Below are positions 34,984 to 46,090 of a DNA stretch of 64,000 nt, piece after piece. The stretch is from Lindgomyces ingoldianus (taxonomy: Eukaryota; Ascomycota; Dothideomycetes; Pleosporales; Lindgomycetaceae), in contig NW_022985172.1 in the NCBI RefSeq assembly GCF_010093535.1, positions 737,498 to 801,497 of the forward strand. The letters run 5' to 3'. Numbering within the stretch: the first letter of the stretch is position 1; every line of letters begins with the position of its first letter. Position numbers and translations under genes: made by a program. The notes beneath the pieces are model-generated. The model was not told the origin of the DNA and ran no database searches. It saw only the letters and a program-made list of their open reading frames with translations.

Positions 34984-35948
34984 TACGGCCATTGAACTCG
35001 GGTGCATGCTTTCTTAGATGTGAGGCTAAAGACACCAAAGCCGGGGCAATTTCAGGGGGTGCTTGCTGCATGGTGGATGATGCGGTCGTGCTATATCTAG
35101 GCACAAGTAGCATAGCACATCACCGGCATGCTCTAAGGGGGATCAGAGCAATATGCCGATGCATGTTGATTGCAGCAAAGGGTATCCAAATTTCATTATA
35201 GCGTCGAATTATAGATATGGAGGCGCAGAGGCGTAATTCTGGTATATAATACTCCATTCTGAGTTTCCCCAGAAGTTCGGACGTCCAGCTTAGTCTTAAT
35301 GTGCTGGGGCTAGGTGCGAAGAGTTTTTGCTGCCGTGATCCCTATTCTAACACATTTAGGAATTGTGATTAGTATCACTATGAGAGGCGACTATCCAAAG
35401 AGAAGGCGCGGGGGCCGTCTTGGTCTCAGGGGGCATCGAATTGTTGATATAGTAAGGGGATTGTGAGAAGGGGGATATGTCGGATTGTTGCAATAGAGAG
35501 CCGCTGATCTAATTAACACTATCACGAATTCTTCTTAGAAGAAGACTCAGATTCAAATCTTGGACGTGGGAAGGCGCGCGCATAACTGTGACTTCAGAGG
35601 TACAAGCAAATATAGTTGGCTAGAGAGTTTAGGGACCGTATTGCTAAGGCTCCTTCTAATGAGAATCATTGGGTTAGATCTTCTTTACAGAGAGTGCTGG
35701 ACATTATGAAGTATCCGGAAATATCTCTATGGACGACTTTTAGGGAGTGCTGCGGAAAGTAACAACAGCCACTTGAAACGCGGCAATGAACTATAAGTAA
35801 AAGGGCTTTTTTATTGCAGAAGAGAGCAATCATGGATGCAGTTGATACGCCGTACCGGATGAACCAAGGAGCACCAGTAAAATTACAGAGGCCAGAGCAT
35901 TCATAATCGCACCAAACACACTCGACCCTTACGCTTCAAGCCTCGAGC
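34984..35948. other. Intergenic, no supported gene
   Basis: No coding region. The T-arm-like GATTCAAATCT near 35552 does not sit in a tRNA fold. The segment is locally A/T-rich and may include decayed repeat sequence, but nothing is recognisable. Confidence 0.35.
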
Positions 35949-36386
35949 TTAGCCACTCTTCCCACCACCGGCTTTCGGTGCACTGCCCCCGCCGCTCGGT
36001 TTCGTCCTTGGACTTCCCTGTGCCCCACCCTCCGTATCGCCTCTCGGCTTGCTAACTTCGGGGTTCGCAGGGCTCACTTCGAGTGGATTTCCGTCACCCT
36101 CCTTGCCAGCCGTGCTCTTCTCGTGCTCAGGACTCGTCTTGTTGGGGTTGAAGGCAGCATCTTCGCTTGCAGCTGCAGCATCATCGGAGCCAGATTTGGA
36201 GTACTCGGTAGACGTCGGATTGAGTGAGTCTTTGTCTTGAGTATCTTTTCGGGCGTAGAGGTGGGGAGGACTGGAGGAGAGGAAGCGCGATGTTAGAGGG
36301 AGCGAGGACGGGTGGCTGGCATGCGCTTTGTAGGATGTTGCGCGGAGGAGATGTCGGCGGGAGGTTTGACGCCGAAACAGGGCCAT
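35949..36386 (-). CDS. Small conserved fungal protein with mitochondrial-like presequence
   Basis: 145 aa, start MALFRRQTSRRHLLRATSYK in a good context (ATAATGG). The first 50 residues are rich in Arg, Ser and Leu with no acids, including a LSSSPP segment, as in matrix-targeting presequences. The rest is polar and disordered: a KDSLNPTSTEYSKSGSDDAA stretch, EDAAFNP, and NPLEVSPANPEVSKPRGD, followed by a Gly/Pro/Lys tail. I recall a conserved but uncharacterised family of this pattern in Pezizomycotina. The open frame extends to 36548 but the ATG at 36386 best fits the presequence. Function unknown. Confidence 0.65.
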   Translation of the reverse strand: MALFRRQTSRRHLLRATSYKAHASHPSSLPLTSRFLSSSPPHLYARKDTQDKDSLNPTSTEYSKSGSDDAAAASEDAAFNPNKTSPEHEKSTAGKEGDGNPLEVSPANPEVSKPRGDTEGGAQGSPRTKPSGGGSAPKAGGGKSG

Positions 36387-37470
36387 TATAGTTGCTTCTG
36401 GTCTGGAGTACTTGACCAAGGCGCTCGGACAATGGATTAGATGCGCGCGGTGTGCTTCGTTGAGGGGTGAACGAAAATTATGATATGGAAGACTTTCGAG
36501 AGGACGAAATTCAGAGCGCGACTGAAAGAAGAGTAGAATTAAAAGCACAATTGCACAATGAGTGAGGGAAAGAGAAGAGGTTGAGGTGTAGGTGGTGTTG
36601 ATGTTATGAAGGGAAGACTGTATGTGGGTAGAGTGATGTTATAGCGTCGGTAAGTTGAGTTGAGGCTTGGAGGTCTATCGTGGATGAGTTTTCTGATGGT
36701 AAGTTAATTTTGATGGTATCTCTATTGTGTTAAGTATGTAATAAGAATGGGAGAGGTTGTTGTAGACTTTGAATATTCGTCTATAAATGCTGGTTTAAGT
36801 TTAAAGTTCTTTCTGCTTTTTGTGGGGATTAAGTACTATACCATGATAGATAGGCGCATTCTCAACACTGGGTAACCATATGATAGTCGGTCAACTCTTT
36901 TAATTAAGGCTTGCGATTAAGAGATATGCGGGGTTTGGGCGGTTTCCAGAGAGTTCACGCAAAAGATTCGGCCTGGTTCGAAAACGATGGTGGTGTCTGA
37001 CTTATCCGAGCCAATTCCGACCTTCCTTTCGATCATCGAGCGCATCGAGGATGGGTGTGCCATCTTTTACGCTGCGCCCGAAGTATCGCAGTATCCACCA
37101 CGCATTCTGCTTCCCTGAGGATCGGAGGAGAGCACTCTTAAATCGGCTTGGAAATCTGGTCCAGCTTCCGTACTTTTTTTGAGGCACCAAAGTTCTACCG
37201 AAGGCAAATAGTAAAGATGTGCTACTGACAACGTCCACTTACTCTTCCTTCAGGGCTTCGTTAAAATTCTTCATCATTCTATCCTAAGTCTAGACCTATA
37301 TTGTCATAAAGGTCTATCTCAATGCACCTCTTTCAAGATATGCACACACACCAAAAGTAGGGCCGGATTAAACCTTCAGTCTTATTTGGATCATTCCTTG
37401 GTATCGTGCAGAATTATCCATCCGTATCCCCTCTGAGCTTAGGCCAGACTCTCCAGTCCATGGCATCGAC
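36387..37470. other. Divergent intergenic region, no supported gene
   Basis: Spacer of about 1.1 kb between the small presequence-bearing gene (minus) and the MOSC fusion gene (plus). The central part (36580-36900) is T/A-rich. A 78-codon minus frame at 37002-37238 has no recognisable features. Confidence 0.4.
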
Positions 37471-39129
37471 ATGGCCATCAACGATATCTTCTCCCCGCCA
37501 CCACTGCCCTGCCCGGACTCCCTCAAAAGTCCGCCTCCGTTCAAACCCCATCCACTCCGCCAACTCCGCACTGGTAGAATCCAACCCGCCTTCAACGTCC
37601 CTGAACTCACCTCCGCAATCTACAAGGTCCCACTCCATGGCCCCCAAGAAATCACCAAATCCGGCATCCCCACCGACGAACAGGCCTTCATTCCCCATGG
37701 CACCACCGACAGAGCTCTTCTCCACTACAGCTCCTCTCACTATCCTCTCTGGAAGTCCGAATTGCCGCAATCCGCACACCTTTTCAATGCCGGCGCATTC
37801 GGCGAAAACCTCGTCAGCGATGGGCTAGATGAGAAAGCCGTATGCATCGGTGATAAGGTATCTATCGAGGAAGTTCTCCTTCAAGTCGCGGAACTGCGCG
37901 AACCATGCTACAAGTTAAACCACCGATTCGAGGTCAAAGACATGGCGAAGAGGACACAGACGCTTTTCCGTACAGGGTGGTTATACCGCGTTTTGAAAAC
38001 CGGGCTTGTGGCTCCTGGAGATACGATCACTTTAGTTGAAAGGCTGCACCCAGAATGGACTGTTGCCAGGGTCCAGTATTATCTTTATCACGAGAGGGAT
38101 AATGTGGAGAGGATGAGGGAGATTCTGGAGGTAAAAGAGTTGAGTGGAGCTATCAAGAACGTATTTCGGAAGAGAGTTGGGAAGGGAAGACAGGAGGATC
38201 AAGACCAGAGGATGCTTGGGGATGCAGGCTTGGCCATGAATAAGTGGAACGGGTATCGCATTGCGGAGAAGAGGAAGGAGACTAGCAGAGGGGATGCGAA
38301 TGATGATCCAATTGTCGAGCCTGGGAGCCATGTGCGGCTGAAACTGGGCGGAAAGCTAGTACGGGCATACTCCGTCATTGGGGGCACGACGAAACGTTTT
38401 GAGATCGGCGTTGCGTTGGAAGCTAAAAGCCACGGAGGCTCTAAGTTCCTCCACGAAGAGGCGAAGGTTGGAGATGTCCTGACAATTAGTCGCATTACCC
38501 CGAGTTTCCCACTTGCGAAAGACGCAGCCAAGCATATTATCATAGCGGGAGGTATTGGTATCACAGCATTTCTGGCAGCTCTAAGATATCTGAGGGAATC
38601 GAGACTAAGCTACGAGCTTCACTTTGCAGTCGCAGGAGAAGTTCCACTCGAGCGATACATCGCTTCTTCCCCTGAGCAGGTAAAAATTTACAGCAAGTCG
38701 CAAGGACAGGGGTTGGATTCATCCAAAATCATAGCCCGCGCCGACCCCAAGACGCATATCTATTGTTGTGGACCACAACGCCTTATGGACGGCGTTCGAG
38801 ACACAAGCAAGGAATTCGACGTCCCCGAGTCTTCTGTTCACTTCGAGACATTCGCGATCATGACTGGAGGCGACCCATTTACAACTAAGCTTCGAGAGAG
38901 CAAGAAGACCGTCGAGGTTGAAAGCTCCCAGACGCTGTTAGATGCGCTGAGAGAAGTGGGTATGGACATCAACAGCTCGTGTGAGGCTGGAAACTGCGGG
39001 ACTTGTAGGGTTAGTGTATGTAGTGGGAGAGTTGAGCATAGAGGAACGGGATTGCTGGAAAGGGAGAAGCAATCGGTGATGCTGAGTTGCGTATCCAGGA
39101 GCATAGGACCCATTGTGTTAAATTTGTAG
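37471..39129 (+). CDS. MOSC domain fused to a phthalate dioxygenase reductase-type module
   Basis: Intronless, 552 aa, three parts in one chain. Residues ~40-235 are a YiiM-like MOSC domain: IYKVPLHGP, GTTDRALLHY, FNAGAFGENL, and the likely molybdenum-ligand Cys in LREPCYKL. Residues ~285-450 are an FMN/NAD reductase: RAYSVIGG (RxYS flavin site), HIIIAGGIGITAFLAAL (nicotinamide site), and IYCCGPQRLM. Residues ~460-552 are a plant-type [2Fe-2S] ferredoxin with CEAGNCGTC and a distal Cys in LSCVSR, giving C-x4-C-x2-C...C. Bacterial YiiM/YcbX MOSC proteins reduce N-hydroxylated bases with a separate reductase; the fusion suggests a self-contained NADH-driven molybdoenzyme. That function is inference. 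Confidence 0.9.
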   Translation: MAINDIFSPPPLPCPDSLKSPPPFKPHPLRQLRTGRIQPAFNVPELTSAIYKVPLHGPQEITKSGIPTDEQAFIPHGTTDRALLHYSSSHYPLWKSELPQSAHLFNAGAFGENLVSDGLDEKAVCIGDKVSIEEVLLQVAELREPCYKLNHRFEVKDMAKRTQTLFRTGWLYRVLKTGLVAPGDTITLVERLHPEWTVARVQYYLYHERDNVERMREILEVKELSGAIKNVFRKRVGKGRQEDQDQRMLGDAGLAMNKWNGYRIAEKRKETSRGDANDDPIVEPGSHVRLKLGGKLVRAYSVIGGTTKRFEIGVALEAKSHGGSKFLHEEAKVGDVLTISRITPSFPLAKDAAKHIIIAGGIGITAFLAALRYLRESRLSYELHFAVAGEVPLERYIASSPEQVKIYSKSQGQGLDSSKIIARADPKTHIYCCGPQRLMDGVRDTSKEFDVPESSVHFETFAIMTGGDPFTTKLRESKKTVEVESSQTLLDALREVGMDINSSCEAGNCGTCRVSVCSGRVEHRGTGLLEREKQSVMLSCVSRSIGPIVLNL

Positions 39130-41844
39130 ACAGAAAGACCATAGTGGAAGGTCAAACGGCGATGCGGAGAATGAGACAAGTGACGAACAGGTATAGAAAC
39201 TCATAAGACATAACTGCTTAGGATTCCGGACTCTAAATTCGGTATGGTTCCATAACTACTGTGAAGGAGGTGGGTTTGTGGCCTACACTGTCAAATTCGA
39301 AAATTTTTGCAGGTTTTCGCGAGTGCACTAGACCTTCCCCATCGGTGTCAGGTCGCAAAACGCTGTCGGACTTTAGAGCCTTCACTGCACTCGAGGTGCT
39401 ACTGTAGCCGAAGCCTATGAAACAAATTTTATATTCTCTCGATTGGTCCTGCAAGACAGAATTTGTTGGGTGTGCATTCTGAGAATGGCTTGCGCCGGCC
39501 GCATCTTCTAGGCGTATTGAAAAAGGCCACGCTGTGTTTAGTTACGTTGTAAAGATGCGTTTCGGAAGTCCATCACGGCAACCATAGTGAAGGGTTCAAC
39601 CACAACAGATCAAAGGCTCGATAGTGGTAAGGCATTTCGAACAAAGTGGTGATTGCATAGAGATAAGCCTCTGCTTGGCGGCTGGCTCATTGAACTCTCC
39701 GCGTGAAGATGGTGTGTTGGGCCGTTGAGGCTCTCCAATTGACTGGTCTTGAACTAAATGGGCTAGATTATTAATGAAGAGACTGGAACTGTTCGATCTC
39801 AAATCTATAGCCTCGATCGACAGGGCGAGATATCACCGGGGCCAGACATCTTGGTTCCGGAGTATAGTCCTGACACTTTCGGATGAAGTCAAACCGGCTT
39901 TCTAGAAAGGGCCCCTTGAATGATAAAGCTGCAATGTGTGCGGGGCCGAAGTGCAATTGGCAAAAAGGCTAATCTGGATTGAAGGACTGCGTTTGGTGCA
40001 TAGAGAAGACAGTACATAAGAGACGAGGCGATTGAATCCAGGTTCGGGAGCGATCCTCATCTTGGAAATAGGAATGCCAAGCAGCATGCACTGATTGTGT
40101 GGTCCCTCAAATGGCCTCCTTAGGCATTGTGGGAAAAAGACACCAGCGGCTCTTTCAGGCCCAGTGAAGCATTGTTTGGCGATTACCGAATCGTCTTTCG
40201 CAGTTCCAGAGTGTTGGCCTGAGCTTGGCATGGATATAGCGGTTTATGCAGAGAATGGCTTTGGTGAGGCCACAAGAACAATGCGAACTTACGGCAGTAG
40301 TGGAAGCAGGGGTAGGTGTGCACATCATCAGGAGTGCCAGTTGGGATGGCCTTGCTCTCACAATCAATTAAGGAAAAAGTCATATTAGCTGGGTGTGATT
40401 GACGGGCGTCTTTCCAACAACGTAACGCCACAGTAGGCCCGAATCTGGAGATAATTGCTCAACCTCCAAAGAGGAAAGGTAGCCATGCGTGATGTGTGGC
40501 TACACGATAACAGCGCGTGAGCAAACGACGCGCAGTCTTGAAAGAATCTGCGGCTGAAATTGATTGGAGCGATCGAGGCCTTTGGTGTGATAGCATCGCC
40601 TAGAAGGCGTATGCTTGGTAGCATGCGAGGCGTTGCCGGATGGAGTGACAGCGAAGAAGGTTGACATAGGTAGTTAGGTAGTTAGGAGGTGTGTGATGGT
40701 CTTGTCCAAAGGGGGCCAAATGTTTCGGAGGATTTTCAAGTCCCGTTCGTGGGGCACTAGCCGAATGTGGGGTAGCCAAGAGCCCATGTGAGATCGCCTG
40801 CAGCCAGGCCTCATCTCTCCACACACTCCAGTCCTTCAGTCCATCAGAACCACCCCTTCCTCATCCATTACAACGTGTCTTAAGGATCCACTATCAACTG
40901 CCGCGGATTCACTGCAGATTCCGTGCACCATTTCTCACTTCCCTTTCAGGCGATTGAATAATTCATCAACTTGTCCAAAAGATTCAGATTCACACCTTGA
41001 ACATCGAGGACCCCCAAATTAGCCCCTGTCGTCTGACATGTTTATTATTTATCGCAAACCCACGGGAGATGCTCTTCCGCTGCACGTTGGGCTCTGCATC
41101 TACATGCTCACTTCCACGGGTGAGTTTCTGAACGTCGACTTCACGTGAAACAATTTTGGGCTCAATGTCCACACGGGTCAGTGGGGTCACAAAATTTTCT
41201 TCCATTTTAGTCTATTTTTCTCCCATAGCGGTCAACGTCTTAACTTTCTAGTATCGCCTCTGTGCACATAGCTGCAAATCATCTCCTGTCAATTAATTTC
41301 ACCCTCCAGGTCTGGCCGTAAGCGAAGTGGAGCCTTTCATTCAAGATTCTTCCTGCGACATGATTTAGGCGGTTGAAAGGAAATCCACTACCCAGGTTGT
41401 CGGGGCACGCTTAATCAACGATTTCCCCGAAAGCTTAGCCACGGCCCGCATATCATGCCAATGCCGAAATCTAGCTGCCGACCGTTTCCCTACAAGGCAG
41501 GCCAGCCTCCTGATAGAACTAACCACCCTTTCCACCCAATCAGTATGCCTTCAAAAAGCCACCAAAATTTATAGCAAGCTAACTCCTTGCTTTGAAGACT
41601 AAGGTGGACAGTTTTCCAAGAATGCCATGGAGCTTGGAGAGATAAGATCCTGCACTAGCTGATCCAACACATCCCTCCTCCTATCCGACAGCAATATCAT
41701 GGAAAGGAGCTGATCACATTGCATGCTTGCGTCACAAGCAATTGTTTTTCATTTCATTGCCACGGCGGATTGCGCTGGCTCGAGCATCATGTTGCAACTG
41801 TCGAAGACACCCACAGCGGGCGCGTATAGCGCTAAGGTAGAGTG
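39130..41844. other. Long intergenic stretch, no supported gene
   Basis: About 2.7 kb with no recognisable gene. Minus-strand frames of 60-110 codons between 39233 and 40824 overlap each other in several frames and have no domains. A short direct repeat GGTAGTTA occurs at about 40668-40685. The last 100 bp are the promoter of the following transporter gene. Confidence 0.4.
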
Positions 41845-41852
41845 TATATAAG
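41845..41852 (+). promoter_or_regulatory. TATA box of the allantoate-type transporter
   Basis: TATATAAG 69-76 bp upstream of the ATG at 41921, followed by a T14 pyrimidine run (about 41892-41905) shortly before the start codon. Confidence 0.55.
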
Positions 41853-41920
41853 AACAACCTCATGCTGTTCGTATTGTGAAGCCCAAGCGACCCTTTTTTT
41901 TTTTTCCTATTCTCTCTATC

Positions 41921-43889
41921 ATGGAGTCGTCATCTGTGGACTTGCCTAAATTGAGCGAGAAACCTAAGATTGCGTACATTGAGACGATCGAAAGAATTGA
42001 GACGGCTGATACACGATGCCGAGGACCAAATACGTTTCTCTCACAGGATTTGAAGGTCTCCGCCAATGAGCCAACCGAAGAATATGAAGGTCGGCACCGT
42101 TACGATCCAAACTTCCATTGGGAAGCTCTGGAAGAGAAAAAGATTGTGCGAAAGGTATGTGGAGTTTCTGAGTAGGTGGTAATATGTAATTGTTGACATA
42201 TCTGTAGCTTGACAAAAGGGTTTGCGTATGGACCTGCCTCGCTTTCTTCTGCCTTCTTCTCGACCGCAGCAACACAAGCCAGGCCATTGCGGACAACCTA
42301 CTAGACGACTTGAAGATGAACACGAATGACTATAATTTCGGTTCAACGCTCTTTAATATCACCTTTCTCATCGCAGAGATTCCAATGCAGTTGCTCGCTA
42401 AGAAAATCGGGCCCGACCGATGGCTACCAGTCCAAATGGTGGCGTGGAGCATCGTCGCCAGCTGTCAAGCATTCCTAAAAAATCGGACTGGTTACTTGAT
42501 CTGTCGCTCTCTACTCGGTATCACAGAAGGTATTTCATACCTGAGTAGCCTGAGGTCCTGGTAGTCAGTGCTAATAGGCCATAGCTGGGTTTATTCCAGA
42601 AAATGTATTGTATTTGAGTTACTTTTATACCGGCGCTGAAATGGCGTACCGCATGACGTTTTTCTGGATTGCATTTCAAGCCTCCCAGGTCATTTCCGCT
42701 TTAATGGCCTTCGGTATTCTCCACTTGAGGGGTGTGGCTGGCCTTCCCGGATGGCGATGGCTCTTTGGCCTCGAAGGTTGCATCACTGGAATAATCGGCG
42801 TGATTGCAATCTTCTTCTATCCAACTTCTCCCACACAGCCATCCATATACGCTAAGCTACGAGGTCCAAAGTCCTGGTTTACTGAAAATGAAGAGAAGGT
42901 TATGGTCAACCGGATACTCCGCGATGATCCAGCCAAAGGAGCTATGCATAACCGAGAACATATCTCATTTAAAATGATGTGGAAAGCCACCACAGACTGG
43001 CACATGGTTCCAATGTACATCCTATCCCTTACATGGACGGTACCTTTCTTGCCAATGACCATGTACATGACGCTAACCTTGCGCGGCCTTGGCTTCACAA
43101 CCTTCCAGACCAGCCTAATGTCCATCCCTGGTGCCACTCTTGTCGGCCTGCAACTTTTCTTCTGGGCTTGGGTATCACGGAAAACAGGCCAAACTCTCCT
43201 CCTCGGCGTCATTGGTCAGCTGTGGGCAATTCCATTCCTTCTTACGCTGCTCTTCCTGCCACGACATCCTAATCCTTGGGTCAAGTGGGTCATATGTTTG
43301 CTTCTCGTCGGTTACCCTAATATCCTGGGTATCATGGTGTCGCTTGTGAGTCGGAATGCTGGATCCGTACGTACGAGGGCTTTGGCAGCTACAGTGTTTA
43401 ACATGGGTGTTCACGGAGCGTCGATTATTGGATTTAATGTAAGCCCGGTCTGTATCTGGCTCCTCGCCGATTTTGACGCTGACATATCTATGAAGATTTA
43501 CCGGAATGATGACAAGCCAGCTTACCACCGGTGAGTGCTTTATACAGGCCTTTCCTAGTACATATGCTGACCCAATCCTACAGAGGCAACAAAGTACTCC
43601 TTGGCTTCGTGTGCTTAAATATTCTCATGTTCATTAGCGCTAAGATGTTGTACAAGTGGGAGAACGCGTGAGTCTCTTCCCCTCACGTCATCTGAGACGT
43701 TATGCTAAATGCTTATGCAGCCGCCGCGACAAGATATGGAATGCGATGACCGATGACGAGAAGATTGAATACCTGACCAATACGACTGATGAGGGGAACA
43801 AGAGGTACGTTTCTCCACCATCCATCAAGAGCTGAGCTACTAAGAGTTACTGATTGGACGAAAGGCTGGACTTCCGCTTCGACCATTAG
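41921..43889 (+). CDS. MFS transporter, anion:cation symporter (allantoate permease-like) family
   Basis: Plasma-membrane importer of an organic anion, vitamin or amide; the exact substrate cannot be read from sequence. Seven exons (41921-42154, 42208-42529, 42585-43438, 43496-43530, 43584-43667, 43721-43804, 43865-43889) sum to 545 aa. After a cytosolic N-terminus of about 85 residues come LDKRVCVWTCLAFFCLLLDR and SNTSQAIADNL, typical of the Dal5/Tna1 group, then RSLLGITEAGFIPENVLYLS and PGWRWLFGLEG. The C-terminus has GFNIYRNDDKPAYHRGNKVL, shared by this family. The intron at 43439-43495 (57 nt) is in frame and stop-free; its removal restores GFNIYRNDD. The chosen ATG at 41921 is preferred over 41876 because the family starts close to it. 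Confidence 0.9.
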
Positions 43890-44491
43890 TCGCGATGAAG
43901 GCAAACCTACAGAGTCGGTTCGTTGTTTGATGTATTAGTCTTCACTTTCGCTATTGTTATCTAAAGCAGATTAGCGCTCTTTTATTGCGTATCCCCCTAG
44001 CCCCTGCACTGTGCACCACACTCTTTAGACCGCTTTTCAGACTCAGACTAGAAGTTCAATTTTGAATAAGAGGACTGGGGGCTGGCTCCTGTAATACAGT
44101 CTTTACTTATCTTATGAATCATCTTACGAATGTCCCAACGCCAAAATTTTTGTGCGAAAACAGCTAGACGCTGCTGTGATGCTTGTGATGTAATGAATCG
44201 AGATAATAAAATTAATGCTTAGGTATAGTCTGCTCTATATGACCAAATCGCCTGTATCATAGATCTGTCATTAGAGGTTCTAAATCAGGCCCAGGAAAAT
44301 CATGTGTCCGTAATGACACCTCCAATGTATCTACGCTGTGAACCAAGATTACCACCCAACCATTCTAACACCGAGAGACTCGCGAGATGGAAGGTAATAG
44401 GAAGGAGAAGGTTAGGCATCATGCAGACCACAAAGTTCGACCTGCCGCTGCAAAATAAAAGCCGGCTAGTGGGTCCCGCAGTCGAGTGTTA
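43890..44491. other. Convergent intergenic region
   Basis: Between the 3' ends of the MFS and LAMTOR2-like genes. A/T-rich, no gene. A 95-codon plus frame at 44304-44591 overlaps the LAMTOR2-like gene antisense and is rejected. Confidence 0.45.
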
Positions 44492-45212
44492 TCAAGGGAA
44501 GCTGGAGTCATCCGGCATAACAAATCCCTTCGCATCAAAATCCTGCCGTAAAAAGTCGGTCAAGGCGTCAATCTTTTTCCGTTGGATATGAAGGACGCCG
44601 GTTTTCATGTCCTTCTCTCGTTGGCTCATGCGGCTGGAGATAGACGCGGGTTTCCTCTTCTTCTCGCCGGTCTCCACTCCGGGCAACAAGGAGCGTTCTA
44701 CTGACGATGGGGGTTCATCAGGCTGGTTGGAAGAAGCCTGCCCGACTTCTGCGGCGTCATTTTGTGGATACCTAGGATCGCCGTATGCTTCGGGGGTGAT
44801 TTTAAACATAGTTCTTCGCGATGGAGGAACTCCACCGACAAGGACTAGGAGGAGCTTTGGTTGGATGGCGCGGATGATGATATTGTTGTGTTGGAATTCT
44901 ATTGTGAGAGTCTCTAGGGGCGATGTGGTAAAGGAGTCGTCTGATCGTGCCGCATCCGCTCTCCGCTTTGCTTGCAGGTTGGCCTCGTGCTCTTTCCACG
45001 CCATTGAGATTAGGGCGGCCTGATCTCGAAGGTCCTTAATATCGACAGGCGTTGAGTAAGCCATTAAGGTGCCATTGGGAGACATTACACTAAGCATGTG
45101 AGCAGGGGGATTCAGCGGTAGGGCGCCTAAGAAATGCTTACAACATGCGCGGGTAGAGGTTAGGATCAACATTCTTGGCGAGAAACTCGCTGAGTTTTAA
45201 TGCGTTGAGCAT
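44492..45212 (-). CDS. LAMTOR2/roadblock-like protein, putative Ragulator/EGO component
   Basis: Exons 45212-45142 and 45089-44492 (intron 45090-45141, GTAAGC...GCTTAG) give 222 aa. The N-terminal 110 residues match a roadblock fold: MLNALKLSEFLAKNVDPN, then PRMFVMSPNGTLMAYSTP, a DLRDQAALISMAWKEHEANL helix, and later LTIEFQHNNIIIRAIQPKLL strands. In animals LAMTOR2 is part of the lysosomal scaffold that recruits Rag GTPases to control TORC1. Unlike the 125-residue animal protein, this one has about 100 extra C-terminal residues with a KKRKP basic patch and a final helix. A Lys/Arg/Ser insert lies between the two strand regions. Family assignment rests on pattern similarity only. Confidence 0.62.
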
Positions 45213-46090
45213 GTTGGAGTGTAGGGACTGCCTAGATCAGTATGTAGTATGGAGCAGGGAGTGTTTGCATAGCAGGGAACAGCGACAAATGATGGTAGCT
45301 GAAACATGTACCGAGGTGGGTGGAGAAAGAGTAATAATAAAGTGACTAGGAATATACGATGACGATCTGTAGACTTGAATGAAAGTGTACCCACCGAGAT
45401 GCTGCAAAAGGCACGATTTCACCCAACCGCAAAGTCCGTGCTCTACTGTCAGAGGCCCGCCACGTCCGTAAAGAATCGTTGACTGTTATGATGTCAAAAG
45501 AGGCGAGCGAAGTTCTAAATCGAGTGGCATTATCGAATGCTGAAAGGGCTCATGACATGTGGGCCATGGTGTTGGAGTGCGAGATGACCGCGGCACCGTG
45601 GCCAAAGCTTATCTTGGCTAGCTCCGGAACAAGGATCAGCGCTCGCTCCAGGCCATATGCCGCATCACGTGGGGCTCACTGCCAGCCCGTCTTCCAAGGT
45701 CGGTGCATTTTACTGAGCTTACGGTATGGCGAAGGTCGAGTTGATGTTCTTGCGGACCTTGAAGATGCAAAAACAAAAGTGGAAAACTTAGAACCCGCTG
45801 TGGCACCGCAACTAACAAATACAGCTAGGGCTGTGGTTAGAATCTTGGAATTTACCCGCGATTCCGACAGTGCTCTCCCGAAGGACAGCCGAGGGGTGGG
45901 TTTCTGGAGGGTCGTGATCACCTCTTAGGTTTCTCCTCTTCAATTGCGCCATTCCATCACCACTCCTGCGGTGGATGTTCCTCTTGCTCCCGAGCTTGTC
46001 ATACACTCCCAGAATTTTAACTTCTCCTATAACTTGGGCAATCAAAAATAACAAAGCCTGCCTTCGCCCCATCAGAGCACTTGCGGCCAT
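45213..46090. other. Divergent intergenic region
   Basis: Spacer of 878 bp between the LAMTOR2-like gene (minus) and glyoxalase I (plus). A 149-codon plus frame (45479-45928) and overlapping minus frames are open through the same bases; none is recognisable, so I call none of them. Confidence 0.4.

Noticed and set aside
35500..35590. Possible tRNA (T-loop-like GATTCAAATCT)
   Set aside because: No matching acceptor stem, D-arm or anticodon arm could be folded around it.
45479..45928. 149-codon frame between the LAMTOR2-like gene and GLO1
   Set aside because: Minus-strand frames are equally open through the same bases, and none has a recognisable domain or good splice continuity.
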